Shown: positions 15,759 to 24,341 of the stretch, in pieces
Numbering within the stretch: position 1 is the stretch's first letter
How the letters are laid out: each line of letters starts with the position of its first letter
Source of the DNA: Parvibaculum sp.
Lineage (GTDB): Bacteria; Pseudomonadota; Alphaproteobacteria; Parvibaculales; Parvibaculaceae
Direction: 5' to 3'
Assembly: GCA_030682415.1 (NCBI GenBank)
Contig: JAUXOE010000167.1
Span: 1-40,954 of the forward strand
DNA length: 40,954 nucleotides
Translations under genes and position numbers: made by a program
Notes under the pieces: model-generated
What the model was told of the DNA's origin: nothing
Seen by the model: only the letters and a program-made list of their open reading frames with translations
Database searches by the model: none

Positions 15759-17582
15759 ATGTGTGGAATTGTCGGCATTGTTGGAACGGAACCGGTTGCG
15801 CCTATCATCCTTGAAGCGCTGAAGCGGCTGGAGTATCGCGGATATGACAGCGCCGGCATCGCAACGCTCAATGGCGGCGGCATCGAAAGACGCCGGGCCG
15901 AAGGCAAGCTTGTCAATCTCGACAGATTATTGACCGACAACCCGCTCGACGGCGTTATCGGTATCGGCCATACCCGATGGGCAACACATGGTGCACCAAC
16001 GGAGCGAAATGCCCATCCGCATGCAACCGATCGTGTCGCCATTGTTCACAACGGAATTATCGAGAATTTTCGCGAGTTGCGCGAGCGGCTGACTGCGGGC
16101 GGTGCGACATTCACGACCGAAACGGACTCGGAAGTCGTTGCACATCTTGTGACGCACTTCCTGGACAAGGGGCTTGCGCCACGGGCAGCCGCTGCTGCCG
16201 CTATTCTTGAGCTCGAAGGCGCTTTCGCGCTCGGAATCGTTTTCCGGGGTGAAGATAATCTTATTGTCGGTGCACGGCGGGGACCACCGCTCGCAATCGG
16301 CTATGGCAATGGCGCGATGTACCTCGGATCGGATGCGTTCGCGCTTGCGCCGATGACAAGCCGCGTAAGTTTCCTTGAAGACGGCGATCGTGTTGAGATC
16401 ACACGCGAGGGTGCATCGGTGTTTGATGCGCTTGGCAAAGCGGTTCAACGCCCGATCAAAATCACTGATGTTTCGGCGGCCTTGGTCGACAAAGGCAATC
16501 ACCGGCATTTCATGGCCAAGGAGATATTCGAACAGCCGGAAGTTGTCGGCCACACGCTGTCTGAATATGTGAACCCGATCAACGACACGATCCGCCTTCC
16601 CGATCTGGCTGTCGATCTTGCCTCGGTGCCGCGGATCACGATGATCGCCTGCGGGACGGCTTACTATGCTGCCATGGTCGCCAAGTACTGGTTCGAGCGT
16701 TATGCGCGGATCTCGGTCGAGGTGGATATTGCCTCCGAGTTCCGTTATCGCGAAGCGGCGATGCCGGAAGGCGGCCTGGCCATCTTCATCTCGCAATCGG
16801 GTGAAACGGCGGACACACTGGCGGCATTGAATTACTGCCGCGCGCAGGGACAGAAAATTCTCTCGATCGTCAATGTGACGGAGTCGTCCATTGCGCGCGC
16901 GTCGGACGCAATTCTGCCCACCTTTGCAGGTCCCGAGATCGGAATTGCCTCCACAAAAGCCTTCACGTGCCAGTTGACGACGCTCGCAGCCCTGGCGATA
17001 CGTGCCGGTCTCGCACGCGGGACCCTCGACCGTGCCGATGAAGAAAGGCTGGTGCGGACACTCATGGAGGTGCCGCGTCATATTTCGGAAGCGCTGGCGA
17101 AGGACCACGAAATCCAGATGCTCAGCGCCGAGATCGCGAAGGCTCGCGATGTGCTCTATCTCGGTCGCGGGCACAACTACCCGATCGCACTTGAGGGCGC
17201 CCTTAAACTCAAGGAAATTTCCTATATCCACGCCGAAGGATATGCGGCGGGTGAATTGAAGCACGGGCCAATCGCTCTTATCGACGAAGAGGTACCGGTC
17301 ATCGTGATTGCACCGGTGGATGCCCTGTTCGAGAAAACCATTTCGAACATGCAGGAAGTGATCGCGCGCGGCGCGCGTGTCGTCCTGATTTCCGATCGCG
17401 CCGGTATCGAACGGGTCGGGCCCGGCGTTTGGGCGACCATCGAAGTGCCATGCGTCGATCCGTTGATCGCACCGATCGTCAACGCCATTCCAGTGCAACT
17501 CCTCGCCTATCACACCGCTGTGTCCAAGGGCACGGATGTCGACCAGCCGCGCAACCTCGCAAAGTCGGTGACGGTCGAGTAA
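15759..17582 (+). CDS. glmS: Glutamine-fructose-6-phosphate aminotransferase (isomerizing) (GlmS)
   Basis: 607 residues. The class II amidotransferase nucleophile Cys2 follows the start Met (MCGIVGIVG). Two SIS domains follow (C-G-T-A-Y-Y-A, S-Q-S-G-E-T-A-D-T, then E-G-A-L-K-L-K-E-I-S-Y-I-H-A-E), and the protein ends L-A-K-S-V-T-V-E, as in E. coli GlmS and rhizobial NodM. It makes glucosamine-6-phosphate from fructose-6-phosphate and glutamine. The ATG lies 2 bp after the glmU stop, leaving no room for a glmS ribozyme. Confidence 0.97.
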   Translation: MCGIVGIVGTEPVAPIILEALKRLEYRGYDSAGIATLNGGGIERRRAEGKLVNLDRLLTDNPLDGVIGIGHTRWATHGAPTERNAHPHATDRVAIVHNGIIENFRELRERLTAGGATFTTETDSEVVAHLVTHFLDKGLAPRAAAAAAILELEGAFALGIVFRGEDNLIVGARRGPPLAIGYGNGAMYLGSDAFALAPMTSRVSFLEDGDRVEITREGASVFDALGKAVQRPIKITDVSAALVDKGNHRHFMAKEIFEQPEVVGHTLSEYVNPINDTIRLPDLAVDLASVPRITMIACGTAYYAAMVAKYWFERYARISVEVDIASEFRYREAAMPEGGLAIFISQSGETADTLAALNYCRAQGQKILSIVNVTESSIARASDAILPTFAGPEIGIASTKAFTCQLTTLAALAIRAGLARGTLDRADEERLVRTLMEVPRHISEALAKDHEIQMLSAEIAKARDVLYLGRGHNYPIALEGALKLKEISYIHAEGYAAGELKHGPIALIDEEVPVIVIAPVDALFEKTISNMQEVIARGARVVLISDRAGIERVGPGVWATIEVPCVDPLIAPIVNAIPVQLLAYHTAVSKGTDVDQPRNLAKSVTVE

Positions 17583-17734
17583 CCGGCGATTCGCGGTCGG
17601 TCCGAGTTACGGTTCCCGAGCCCTCTCGGCAAGCGTCTGATTTCATTGATATTTTTACTCCTCCGCTAACGCTTGAAGGCACCGTGATAGATTTGCCGTG
17701 CAACAAGCGACGATGCTTCGGGGAGGGCCGGCGA

Positions 17735-17761
17735 ATGCGGCGTCAAAAATGCCCAGCCTGA
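17735..17761 (+). other. Possible 8-codon upstream ORF
   Basis: ATG at 17735 follows the strongest ribosome-binding sequence in the area (GGGGAGGG, 17720-17727) but is out of frame with the TPR-SPOR gene. It encodes MRRQKCPA and stops at 17761, 8 nt before the in-frame ATG at 17770. One extra A in the AAAAA run at 17745-17749 would fuse it to the main frame. Confidence 0.3.
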
Positions 17762-19014
17762 CACACACAATGCGGCGTCATTTGTGGGCTCTTGCACTTG
17801 CAGCGGTGGTGGCAAGTGCGGCGCCGTCCCGGGCTGAAGAAGCAGAAGCGACGGCGCTTATGAGCGCCGGTGCCGCGGCGATCGAAAACGATCACTTCGA
17901 CAAGGCCGTCGCCGATTTCTCGAATGCGCTGGATAGCGGTGGACTCGACGCTGCAGGGCGTGCCCTTGCGCACTATCATCGCGCAATCGCCCTGCAGAAG
18001 ACCGGACAGCAGGACGGGGCGATCGCGGACTACACGCGGGCGATCGTCTCAAGCATGCTGCCTGTCCCGGTTCAGGCACGGGCGCATTTCAATCGTGGTA
18101 TTGCCCTTGCCGCCATCGGCGATGCCGCCCGGGCGGAGGCCGACTACCGCGCGACTATTGCGCTCGCGCCGGAGTATGCGGCGGTCTACCACAATCTTGC
18201 CAATCTCGAACGGCGCCGGAACGACTACGAGGCTGCCATCGTCAACTATTCTGCCGCGATCCGGCTCATGCCCGGTAACGAGCGCAAGTTGCCGCTTTTC
18301 GGCAGGGCGCTGGCCTATGAGCAAATTGGAAATCTGCGGAGTGCGGAGGCCGATTTGCGGGATGCGTTGGCTATCGATCCCGAGTTCGAGGTCGCCGGCG
18401 CCAAACTCGCCGAACTTTCGACCGACACCGGGCCTCGCGGCGCACAGAACGCTGCCTCGGTTCAAACGGCCAAGGCGCCGGAGCCTCGCGTCTTGCCGGC
18501 CATGCTGACACCGTTCCAAAGCGCCTCATCCGGGAATGAAGGTGGCCCTGCCATTCGCATCACAAGTTCCGGGGGTTGGGAGACGACAGCGGTTCGAACT
18601 GCGGCTGCCAACAAGCCCGTCGATATCTCCCCCGCAGCGGCAGTCGAACCCGCTGAAGAGGATGAGAAGGTGCCTGCGGACCGACTGACGACGGCCTCAT
18701 TACGACCGACCGCGCTTGTGCCGCATGTAACGGAATCGAGTGCGATGCGGTCTCCGGCGACAACGGCGCAATACCGGATACAGCTTGGGGCCTTCCGCGA
18801 CGAACAGAGTGCCGTTCTTGAATGGGACAAGATTTATCGAGCGGCAGAGGCGGTGGTTGGCAAATTTGAACATTTTGTACAGCGTGCCGACCTCGGCGAA
18901 CGCGGTACTTTCTACCGGCTCAGGGCCGGCGCCTTTGATGGTGTGGCCGAAGCGCGGTCCGTGTGCAAGGCACTCGATGCCCGGAAGATCGCTTGTGTGG
19001 TCGTTGACGGGTAA
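17749..19014 (+). CDS. Exported TPR-repeat protein with C-terminal SPOR domain
   Basis: 421 residues from ATG 17749; ATG 17770 is equally possible and neither has a ribosome site. Signal peptide M-R-R-H-L-W-A-L-A-L-A-A-V-V-A-S-A-A, predicted cut after S-R-A. TPR repeats occupy about 30-220 of the mature chain (A-H-Y-H-R-A-I-A-L, A-H-F-N-R-G-I-A-L, A-V-Y-H-N-L-A-N-L). A long disordered Ala/Pro/Glu linker follows. The last 80 residues (Y-R-I-Q-L-G-A-F-R-D to I-A-C-V-V-V) are a SPOR domain, which binds denuded peptidoglycan at division sites. A periplasmic cell-wall or division role is likely. Confidence 0.8.
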   Translation: MPSLTHTMRRHLWALALAAVVASAAPSRAEEAEATALMSAGAAAIENDHFDKAVADFSNALDSGGLDAAGRALAHYHRAIALQKTGQQDGAIADYTRAIVSSMLPVPVQARAHFNRGIALAAIGDAARAEADYRATIALAPEYAAVYHNLANLERRRNDYEAAIVNYSAAIRLMPGNERKLPLFGRALAYEQIGNLRSAEADLRDALAIDPEFEVAGAKLAELSTDTGPRGAQNAASVQTAKAPEPRVLPAMLTPFQSASSGNEGGPAIRITSSGGWETTAVRTAAANKPVDISPAAAVEPAEEDEKVPADRLTTASLRPTALVPHVTESSAMRSPATTAQYRIQLGAFRDEQSAVLEWDKIYRAAEAVVGKFEHFVQRADLGERGTFYRLRAGAFDGVAEARSVCKALDARKIACVVVDG

Positions 19015-19107
19015 CGGACGACTGCGTTGTCGATCGGGTTCACCACATTCTCTGATCTGCGGTTGACGTAGCGGCGGCATGGGGCTCAGGCACCGCCCAT
19101 AGGGACG

Positions 19108-19147
19108 GTTGTCGGGAAGCCGATTTCATCGATAAACTCGCGACAAC
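19108..19147. other. Inverted repeat upstream of the HMGCS-like operon
   Basis: GTTGTCG (19108-19114) and CGACAAC (19141-19147) are perfect 7-bp arms 26 bp apart in the 166-bp spacer, ending 33 bp before the ATG at 19181. It could be a regulator site or a chance match. Confidence 0.3.
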
Positions 19148-19180
19148 AACAAGCAACCGAGTGTTCGGAAAGGGAGACGA

Positions 19181-20689
19181 ATGGCCCAGCAAGCGGTGGG
19201 ACTTACAGCCTATGGCGCATATATCCCGCGCCTGCGACTGCAGCGAAAGGCCGTGGCTCAGGCAAATGCATGGATTGCGCCCAATTTCCTTGGGAAGGGG
19301 AAGGGCGAGCGCTCAATGGCCAATTGGGACGAAGATGCCATCACCATGGCCGTTGAGGCGGCACGCGACCTTCTCGGTCCCGATGACGACAGAAGCCATG
19401 TCGATGCCCTCTATTTCGGCTCGACGACCATGCCGTTCAAGGATCGTCTCAACAGTGGCATCATCGCCGCGGCGCTGACGCTGGATGAAAATGTGCGTGC
19501 CGTAGACGTGGCGTCGACGCAAAGGGCCGACACCTCGGCATTGATGCAGGCGCTCGCGGCGGTGAAGGCCGGCGAGGCGAAGAGCGCGCTCGTGCTGGCG
19601 GCCGACCACAGGAAGACCAAGGCGGTCACTTCGCAGGAACTCGATTTTGGCGACGGCGCCGCGGCCGTGATGATCGGTTCGGACAATGTCATTGCCACGT
19701 ATCTTGGCGGCGCAAGCCTCACGGTCGATTTCATCGATCACTTCAGGGGCGACACCGAAGAGTTTGACTACAACTGGGAAGAGCGGTGGATCCGGGACGA
19801 AGGTTTTGCCAAGATTGTCCCGCGCGCCGTCAAGGCAGCACTTGAGAAATCTGGTGTAAGTGCCGGGGATATCAAACATTTTGTGCTGCCGTGTATCTTT
19901 GGTGACAAGTTTGCGCAACAGCTTGCCAAACGGTCGGGAATTGCACCGGAGGCCGCGCGCGACACATTGGCCCTGAATTGCGGCGAGACCGGCGCGGCAC
20001 ATGCGCTCGTCATGCTGGTGCATACGCTCCAGAAAGATGCAAAGCCAGGCGACAAGGTTCTGATGTTGCATTTCGGTGGTGGCTGCGATGCGCTGATTTT
20101 CGAGGTAACAGACAAGATCGCCAGTCAGGCGGGCAAGCGCGGCGTCATGGGCTCGCTTGCCGCCCGTGTTGAGGAGACCAATTACCTGAAATTTCTCACT
20201 TTCAACGGTCTCGTTGAGTGGGAAAAGGGGATGCGCGCCGAGCAGGACAAGAAAACGGCTTTGACGACGCTCTACCGCAATGAGGATATGCTGATGGGCC
20301 TCGTTGGCGGCCGTTGCAAGGAGACCGGCGTCGTGCAGTTCCCGCGTTCTCGCATTTCGGTCAATCCCAACAATCACACGGTCGACACGCAGGAGCCTTA
20401 CAAGTTCGCCGAAAGGAAAGCGAAAATCCTGTCGTGGTCGGCCGATTTCCTGTCCTTCAGCATGAATCCGCCCAATCATTACGGCATGGTCGTTTTTGAC
20501 GAGGGTGGCCGGATCATGATGGATTTCACCGATGTCGAAACAGGCTCGGTCGATTCCGGCATGGAAGTGAAGCTCGTGTTCCGGATCAAGGAATTCGACG
20601 ACAAGCGCGGTTTCCGCCGATATTTCTGGAAAGCGGTACCGATAGCGACGAGTGGAGCAAAATCACAAACGGGCCAGGCGGCCGAATAG
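19181..20689 (+). CDS. HMG-CoA-synthase-like (KAS III fold) protein fused to a DUF35 OB-fold domain
   Basis: 502 residues. Residues 1-350 follow HMG-CoA synthase/KAS III (I-A-A-A-L near 95-100, F-G-D-G-A-A-A-V-M-I-G, L-H-F-G-G-G-C-D). Residues about 375-495 are a DUF35-type OB fold after a zinc-ribbon remnant in which only one Cys (GGRCKETG) is left. By-eye alignment to MvaS puts Gln114 where the acyl-accepting Cys should be (S-T-Q-R-A-D-T-S-A against E-A-C-Y-G-A-T-A-G) and Val235 at the His position; Asn266 seems kept. So it is probably not a normal condensing enzyme; decarboxylase, aldolase or scaffold roles are possible. A good GGGAGA site precedes the thiolase gene 12 bp downstream. Confidence 0.8.
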   Translation: MAQQAVGLTAYGAYIPRLRLQRKAVAQANAWIAPNFLGKGKGERSMANWDEDAITMAVEAARDLLGPDDDRSHVDALYFGSTTMPFKDRLNSGIIAAALTLDENVRAVDVASTQRADTSALMQALAAVKAGEAKSALVLAADHRKTKAVTSQELDFGDGAAAVMIGSDNVIATYLGGASLTVDFIDHFRGDTEEFDYNWEERWIRDEGFAKIVPRAVKAALEKSGVSAGDIKHFVLPCIFGDKFAQQLAKRSGIAPEAARDTLALNCGETGAAHALVMLVHTLQKDAKPGDKVLMLHFGGGCDALIFEVTDKIASQAGKRGVMGSLAARVEETNYLKFLTFNGLVEWEKGMRAEQDKKTALTTLYRNEDMLMGLVGGRCKETGVVQFPRSRISVNPNNHTVDTQEPYKFAERKAKILSWSADFLSFSMNPPNHYGMVVFDEGGRIMMDFTDVETGSVDSGMEVKLVFRIKEFDDKRGFRRYFWKAVPIATSGAKSQTGQAAE

Positions 20690-20701
20690 GGAGACACGAA
20701 C

Positions 20702-21904
20702 ATGGCGGCAGGTATCAAGGACAAGGTCGCGATCCTCGGCATGGGGTGCTCGAAATTCGGCGAACGATGGGACGCCGGGCCTGAGGATCTTATGGTGGAG
20801 GCCTATCTCGAGGCGATGCAGGATGCGGGCATCGAACCGACGCAGCTCGACGCGGCATGGTTCTCGACCCATATCGACGAAATTGGGACCGGCAAGGGCG
20901 GTACGCCGCTGTCCGTGGCACTCCGGCTCCCGAACATCGCCGTAACGCGCGTAGAAAACTTCTGCGCCTCAGGTTCGGAAGCGTTTCGCGGGGCCGTCTA
21001 TGCCGTCGCATCCGGTGCGGCGGACATAGCGCTCGCGGTTGGCGTCGAGAAGCTCAAGGACACCGGCTATGGTGGTCTGCCAGTCGGCAATATGGGCACG
21101 CTCAACCCGCAATGGTCGCCGTCGGGTTCCGCCCCCGGTAACTTCGCGCAGCTCGCATCCGCCTACCGGGCCAAGCATGGCGTCAGCAGGGAAGACCTCA
21201 AGCGCGCGATTGCGCATGTTTCCGTGAAGAGCCATGCCAATGGTGCCAAGAACCCGAAGGCTCATCTTCGTAACGTGGTGACGGAAGAGCAGGTGCTGAA
21301 TGCGCCGATGATCGCGGAGCCGCTCGGCCTCTTCGATTGCTGTGGTGTGTCCGACGGCGCAGCGGCTGTGATCGTCACCACGCCCGAAATTGCGAAAGCG
21401 ATGGGCAAGAAGGACATCGTCACCGTGAAGGCGATGCAGCTTTCGGTCTCGAATGGTCTCGAATCCCAGCATAACAGCTGGGACGGCAGCTACTTCCATA
21501 CGGCACGGATCGCGGCCAAGAAGGCCTACAAGGAAGCCGGCATCGACAATCCGCGTGAGGAAGTCAGCATGATAGAAGTGCATGACTGCTTCTCGATTAC
21601 CGAACTCGTGACCATGGAAGATCTCTTCATCTCCCCGGAGGGCGGAGCCGTGAAGGATGTCATGGACGGTTTCTACGACGCCGACGGCAAGGTGCCCTGT
21701 CAGATCGATGGTGGCCTCAAGTGCTTCGGTCATCCGATCGGTGCGTCGGGCTTGCGCATGGCTTACGAGATGTACCTTCAGCTTCAGGGCCGCGCCGGCG
21801 ACCGACAGCTTGCCAATCCGAAGATTGGCCTGACACACAATCTGGGCGGCGCGCCGTCGCAGAATGTCTGCTCGGTGACAATCATCGGTGCCCAAGGCGC
21901 CTGA
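20702..21904 (+). CDS. SCP-2/SCP-x type thiolase (acetyl-CoA acetyltransferase family)
   Basis: 400 residues; ATG after AGGGAGACACGAAC. Thiolase family with nucleophile Cys88 (ENFCASGSEAF), His294-Asp-Cys296 (HDCFS) and His344 (GHPIGASG), the SCP2-thiolase pattern. Cleaves or forms 3-ketoacyl-CoA bonds; some relatives act as retro-aldolases together with DUF35 partners in sterol side-chain breakdown. Co-transcribed with the HMGCS-like/DUF35 fusion, which may supply its OB-fold partner domain. Confidence 0.9.
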   Translation: MAAGIKDKVAILGMGCSKFGERWDAGPEDLMVEAYLEAMQDAGIEPTQLDAAWFSTHIDEIGTGKGGTPLSVALRLPNIAVTRVENFCASGSEAFRGAVYAVASGAADIALAVGVEKLKDTGYGGLPVGNMGTLNPQWSPSGSAPGNFAQLASAYRAKHGVSREDLKRAIAHVSVKSHANGAKNPKAHLRNVVTEEQVLNAPMIAEPLGLFDCCGVSDGAAAVIVTTPEIAKAMGKKDIVTVKAMQLSVSNGLESQHNSWDGSYFHTARIAAKKAYKEAGIDNPREEVSMIEVHDCFSITELVTMEDLFISPEGGAVKDVMDGFYDADGKVPCQIDGGLKCFGHPIGASGLRMAYEMYLQLQGRAGDRQLANPKIGLTHNLGGAPSQNVCSVTIIGAQGA

Positions 21905-21928
21905 GCGCCCGAACCTGTCTGAAACTGA

Positions 21929-21955
21929 GAAGGCCGGGCTATGTTCCCGGCCTTC
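21929..21955. terminator. Bidirectional hairpin between convergent operons
   Basis: GAAGGCCGGG (21929-21938) and CCCGGCCTTC (21946-21955) pair perfectly over a 7-nt loop, 25 bp after the thiolase stop and 43 bp before the end of the enoyl-CoA hydratase gene. T tracts are weak on both sides, but position and stem strength favour a shared terminator. Confidence 0.65.
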
Positions 21956-21997
21956 ACTACATTCAGGGCATATGACGGTGCCTTGGGCACATGCCTC

Positions 21998-22810
21998 TTA
22001 TGAGCTGCGATTGATGTCCTCGTCGCCGGCGACAAACATCTTCATCAGCCGGAGGGCATCGGGATCGGTGGCGACAAGCGCGGCAAATCGACCTCGCGCG
22101 TTGGACAGGCTTTCTGAAAGGGGGCGATCCGCCGCCGATTTCACAAGGGCCTTGGCATCGGCAAGCCCCTGCTGACTCTTTCCGGCAAGCTCACGGGCCA
22201 GTTGATGGGCCCGATCGATCGCACGCCCTTTGACGCATTCATGGACGAGCCCCAATGCGGCGGCCTCTGCAGGCCCGACCGTGCGGCCGCGCAGGATCAG
22301 CTCCAGCGCACGGGCTTCTCCGAGCAGCCGGGGCAAGCGTTCCGTTCCGCCGGCACCGGGAAATATGCCGACATTCGTTTCAGGCAGCCCGATCCGGTAG
22401 TCGCCGGCCTCGGCGATGCGCAAATCGCAGCAAAGCGCAAATTCGAAGCCACCGCCCTGACAGAAGCCGTTGATGGCGGCAATTGTCGGCTTGGGCATCC
22501 GGTCGATCTTGTCGAAAGTTCGGGAGAGCGCCGTTTCAGATCGGCCTCGTTCGAAGATTTCCTCCTTGCTGGCCGGATTTTTCTGCAGCGCGTCGGCAAA
22601 ACCCAGAATCTCGGCTACGTCGTAGTGACGGATAAAGACATTCTCGATACCGCCCGTGAAGACGACAACGCGGACGGCGTCGTCGGCGCTCAACTCGTCT
22701 GCGATTCGATCGATTTCCTGCATCTGCACGGCATTCATGTAGCCGCGTGGCGGGTTGACGAAGGTAACGGTCGCAACCCCTTTGTCGATTGCCAGTGCCG
22801 TCAGGTTCAT
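21998..22810 (-). CDS. Enoyl-CoA hydratase/isomerase family protein
   Basis: 270 residues. Crotonase fold with the oxyanion-hole stretch A-A-I-N-G-F-C-Q-G-G-G-F-E-F-A-L-C-C-D-L-R-I-A and the second acidic motif G-L-P-E-T-N-V-G-I-F-P-G-A-G-G-T-E-R-L. Both Glu residues used by true hydratases are present, so hydration of a 2-enoyl-CoA is likely. Its ATG overlaps the stop of the upstream DUF3089 gene by ATGA. Last gene of the minus-strand operon 26385-21998. Confidence 0.9.
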   Translation of the reverse strand: MNLTALAIDKGVATVTFVNPPRGYMNAVQMQEIDRIADELSADDAVRVVVFTGGIENVFIRHYDVAEILGFADALQKNPASKEEIFERGRSETALSRTFDKIDRMPKPTIAAINGFCQGGGFEFALCCDLRIAEAGDYRIGLPETNVGIFPGAGGTERLPRLLGEARALELILRGRTVGPAEAAALGLVHECVKGRAIDRAHQLARELAGKSQQGLADAKALVKSAADRPLSESLSNARGRFAALVATDPDALRLMKMFVAGDEDINRSS

Positions 22811-23937
22811 CGCCGTGCCTCCATCTCGAGATAGGCTGCGACACGTGTATCGAGATTGGCGCGCATATTCATGTAGAAGAGGTTGTAGTCATAGATGTGG
22901 TAATCGCCGCTTCGTACACCCATTGTGAATCCTGCCTCGTTCTCGTCGATGGTGATCAGCAAGACACCGTCGTCGCAGGCGGCGCCGGTTAGCGCCGGAC
23001 GCGGCGCTGGAAAGGCCTCATCCGAGCCGACGAATGGCAGGCTGCCGAGATTTTCCGATGCAGCGGCCGCGCTTCCGACCAGCCAGTTCAGCGGATTGAC
23101 ACAGGCAAGCGACGCCCCGCCGATCATCCGATAGCCACCATCGATCCATGTCGTGCCGTCCTCAACCCAGCCTCGACGCGGTGCCGACGCGTTCATGGAA
23201 TTCCAGTTGACCGTACACCCCGTTGCCTCAGGGCCATTGCATGGCTTGATCCCATCGATGCCGAGATCTTCCGGCAGCACCGATCCGATCAGATAGGCGG
23301 CGATCATCCGATCGGCCAGCGGCGTGCCGGCGATTTCCTCCTGCAACAGTCTGGATCCATGCAATCCACCCTGGCTGTGACCGGCCAGAATAAAGGGTCG
23401 CTCTTCATTTCGTTCTGCAATGAAGTTTCGGAATGCCTCACGGACATCACGGTAAGCAAAATCCAGTGCCGCATGTTCATTCTCGCCCTTGCCGATAAAG
23501 GCATAAACCGTTGCTTGTCGATAGCGCGGCGCGAAGATACGACAGCATCCATTGAACACGCTGGCCTGATAGCGCAGGACGCCGCTTTCGAGACGATCCA
23601 GCGAGAATCCCGGTTCGTCGTACCGCGCGTTCCAGCCTGCCTTGCCGTAGTAGGTTGTGGGATGAATAAAGAAGACGTCGACATCGGCGTTTGCCTGATT
23701 GTCCGTGAGGCCGCTTCCGGCAGGCACAACATCAGCAAGATCGGTCCGCCCGGGAAGCGCGGCCCAAGAGCCGTCCAATGTATAGTCCGGTGCCGACGGC
23801 GCCTTGGCTTCGTCGAAGCCGGTCCATGGCTTCAGCAGAACATGGTATTGCGCCGGTTTGTTCACATAGAGAAAACCACCGACCAGGATGGCGAGACCTG
23901 CCAGACCGCCTGCAGTCCAAAGTACATTCTTCAACAT
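22807..23937 (-). CDS. DUF3089 alpha/beta-hydrolase, membrane-anchored
   Basis: 376 residues. N-terminal hydrophobic anchor (about 7-25), then F-F-I-H-P-T-T-Y-Y, typical of DUF3089, and the nucleophile elbow G-H-S188-Q-G-G. Likely an exported or periplasm-facing esterase or lipase-like enzyme; substrate unknown. The paired cysteines (F-N-G-C-C-R, C-N-G-P-E-A-T-G-C) also suit an oxidising compartment. It sits 16 bp after the DUF6285 gene and overlaps the hydratase gene by 4 bp. Confidence 0.85.
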   Translation of the reverse strand: MLKNVLWTAGGLAGLAILVGGFLYVNKPAQYHVLLKPWTGFDEAKAPSAPDYTLDGSWAALPGRTDLADVVPAGSGLTDNQANADVDVFFIHPTTYYGKAGWNARYDEPGFSLDRLESGVLRYQASVFNGCCRIFAPRYRQATVYAFIGKGENEHAALDFAYRDVREAFRNFIAERNEERPFILAGHSQGGLHGSRLLQEEIAGTPLADRMIAAYLIGSVLPEDLGIDGIKPCNGPEATGCTVNWNSMNASAPRRGWVEDGTTWIDGGYRMIGGASLACVNPLNWLVGSAAAASENLGSLPFVGSDEAFPAPRPALTGAACDDGVLLITIDENEAGFTMGVRSGDYHIYDYNLFYMNMRANLDTRVAAYLEMEARR

Positions 23938-23953
23938 CGACTAATCCTCGTCT

Positions 23954-24331
23954 TTATCGACCTTCTTCGACCGCGCGCTTGTAGCCCGAATAGTTGGGCT
24001 GGTCGATTGCGAGCTTGGTCAGCGTCGTCGCCCAGAGATGATCTGTCAGACCTGGCGTTTCGAGACCGATGGCGCCGTTTTCGATGCGCGCGCACAGTTC
24101 GCGATTGAGCTCCTCCAGTGTTCCTTCGCGTCCAAGCAAGGCTTTAAGGCGAGCGGCCTCACCGGTATTGGCCGAGGGCGCAATTTCGAGCTCGCGTTTG
24201 ACGATGTCCAGCGCGTTGGCGGCGACACGGGCATGAAAGGCGGTGTGACCCTGAAGCTGCGACATGGCGTGATTGCGAATGAATTCGGCGACGGCTTCAA
24301 CGAGTTCCGCGGCTGTCGGTTGGTCCTGCAT
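23954..24331 (-). CDS. DUF6285 domain-containing protein
   Basis: 125 residues, helical, no export signal or membrane segment. The pattern P-T-A-A-E-L-V-E-A-V-A-E-F ... H-A-R-V-A-A-N-A-L-D-I-V-K-R-E-L fits DUF6285, a small family usually next to APH-type phosphotransferases, as here (10 bp from the phosphotransferase stop). Possibly a partner or regulator of that enzyme; function not established. Confidence 0.75.
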   Translation of the reverse strand: MQDQPTAAELVEAVAEFIRNHAMSQLQGHTAFHARVAANALDIVKRELEIAPSANTGEAARLKALLGREGTLEELNRELCARIENGAIGLETPGLTDHLWATTLTKLAIDQPNYSGYKRAVEEGR

Positions 24332-24341
24332 CTTCGTCTCC

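Noticed and set aside
15740-15760. glmS ribozyme
   Set aside because: glmU and glmS are 2 bp apart, so there is no space; the ribozyme is typical of Firmicutes.
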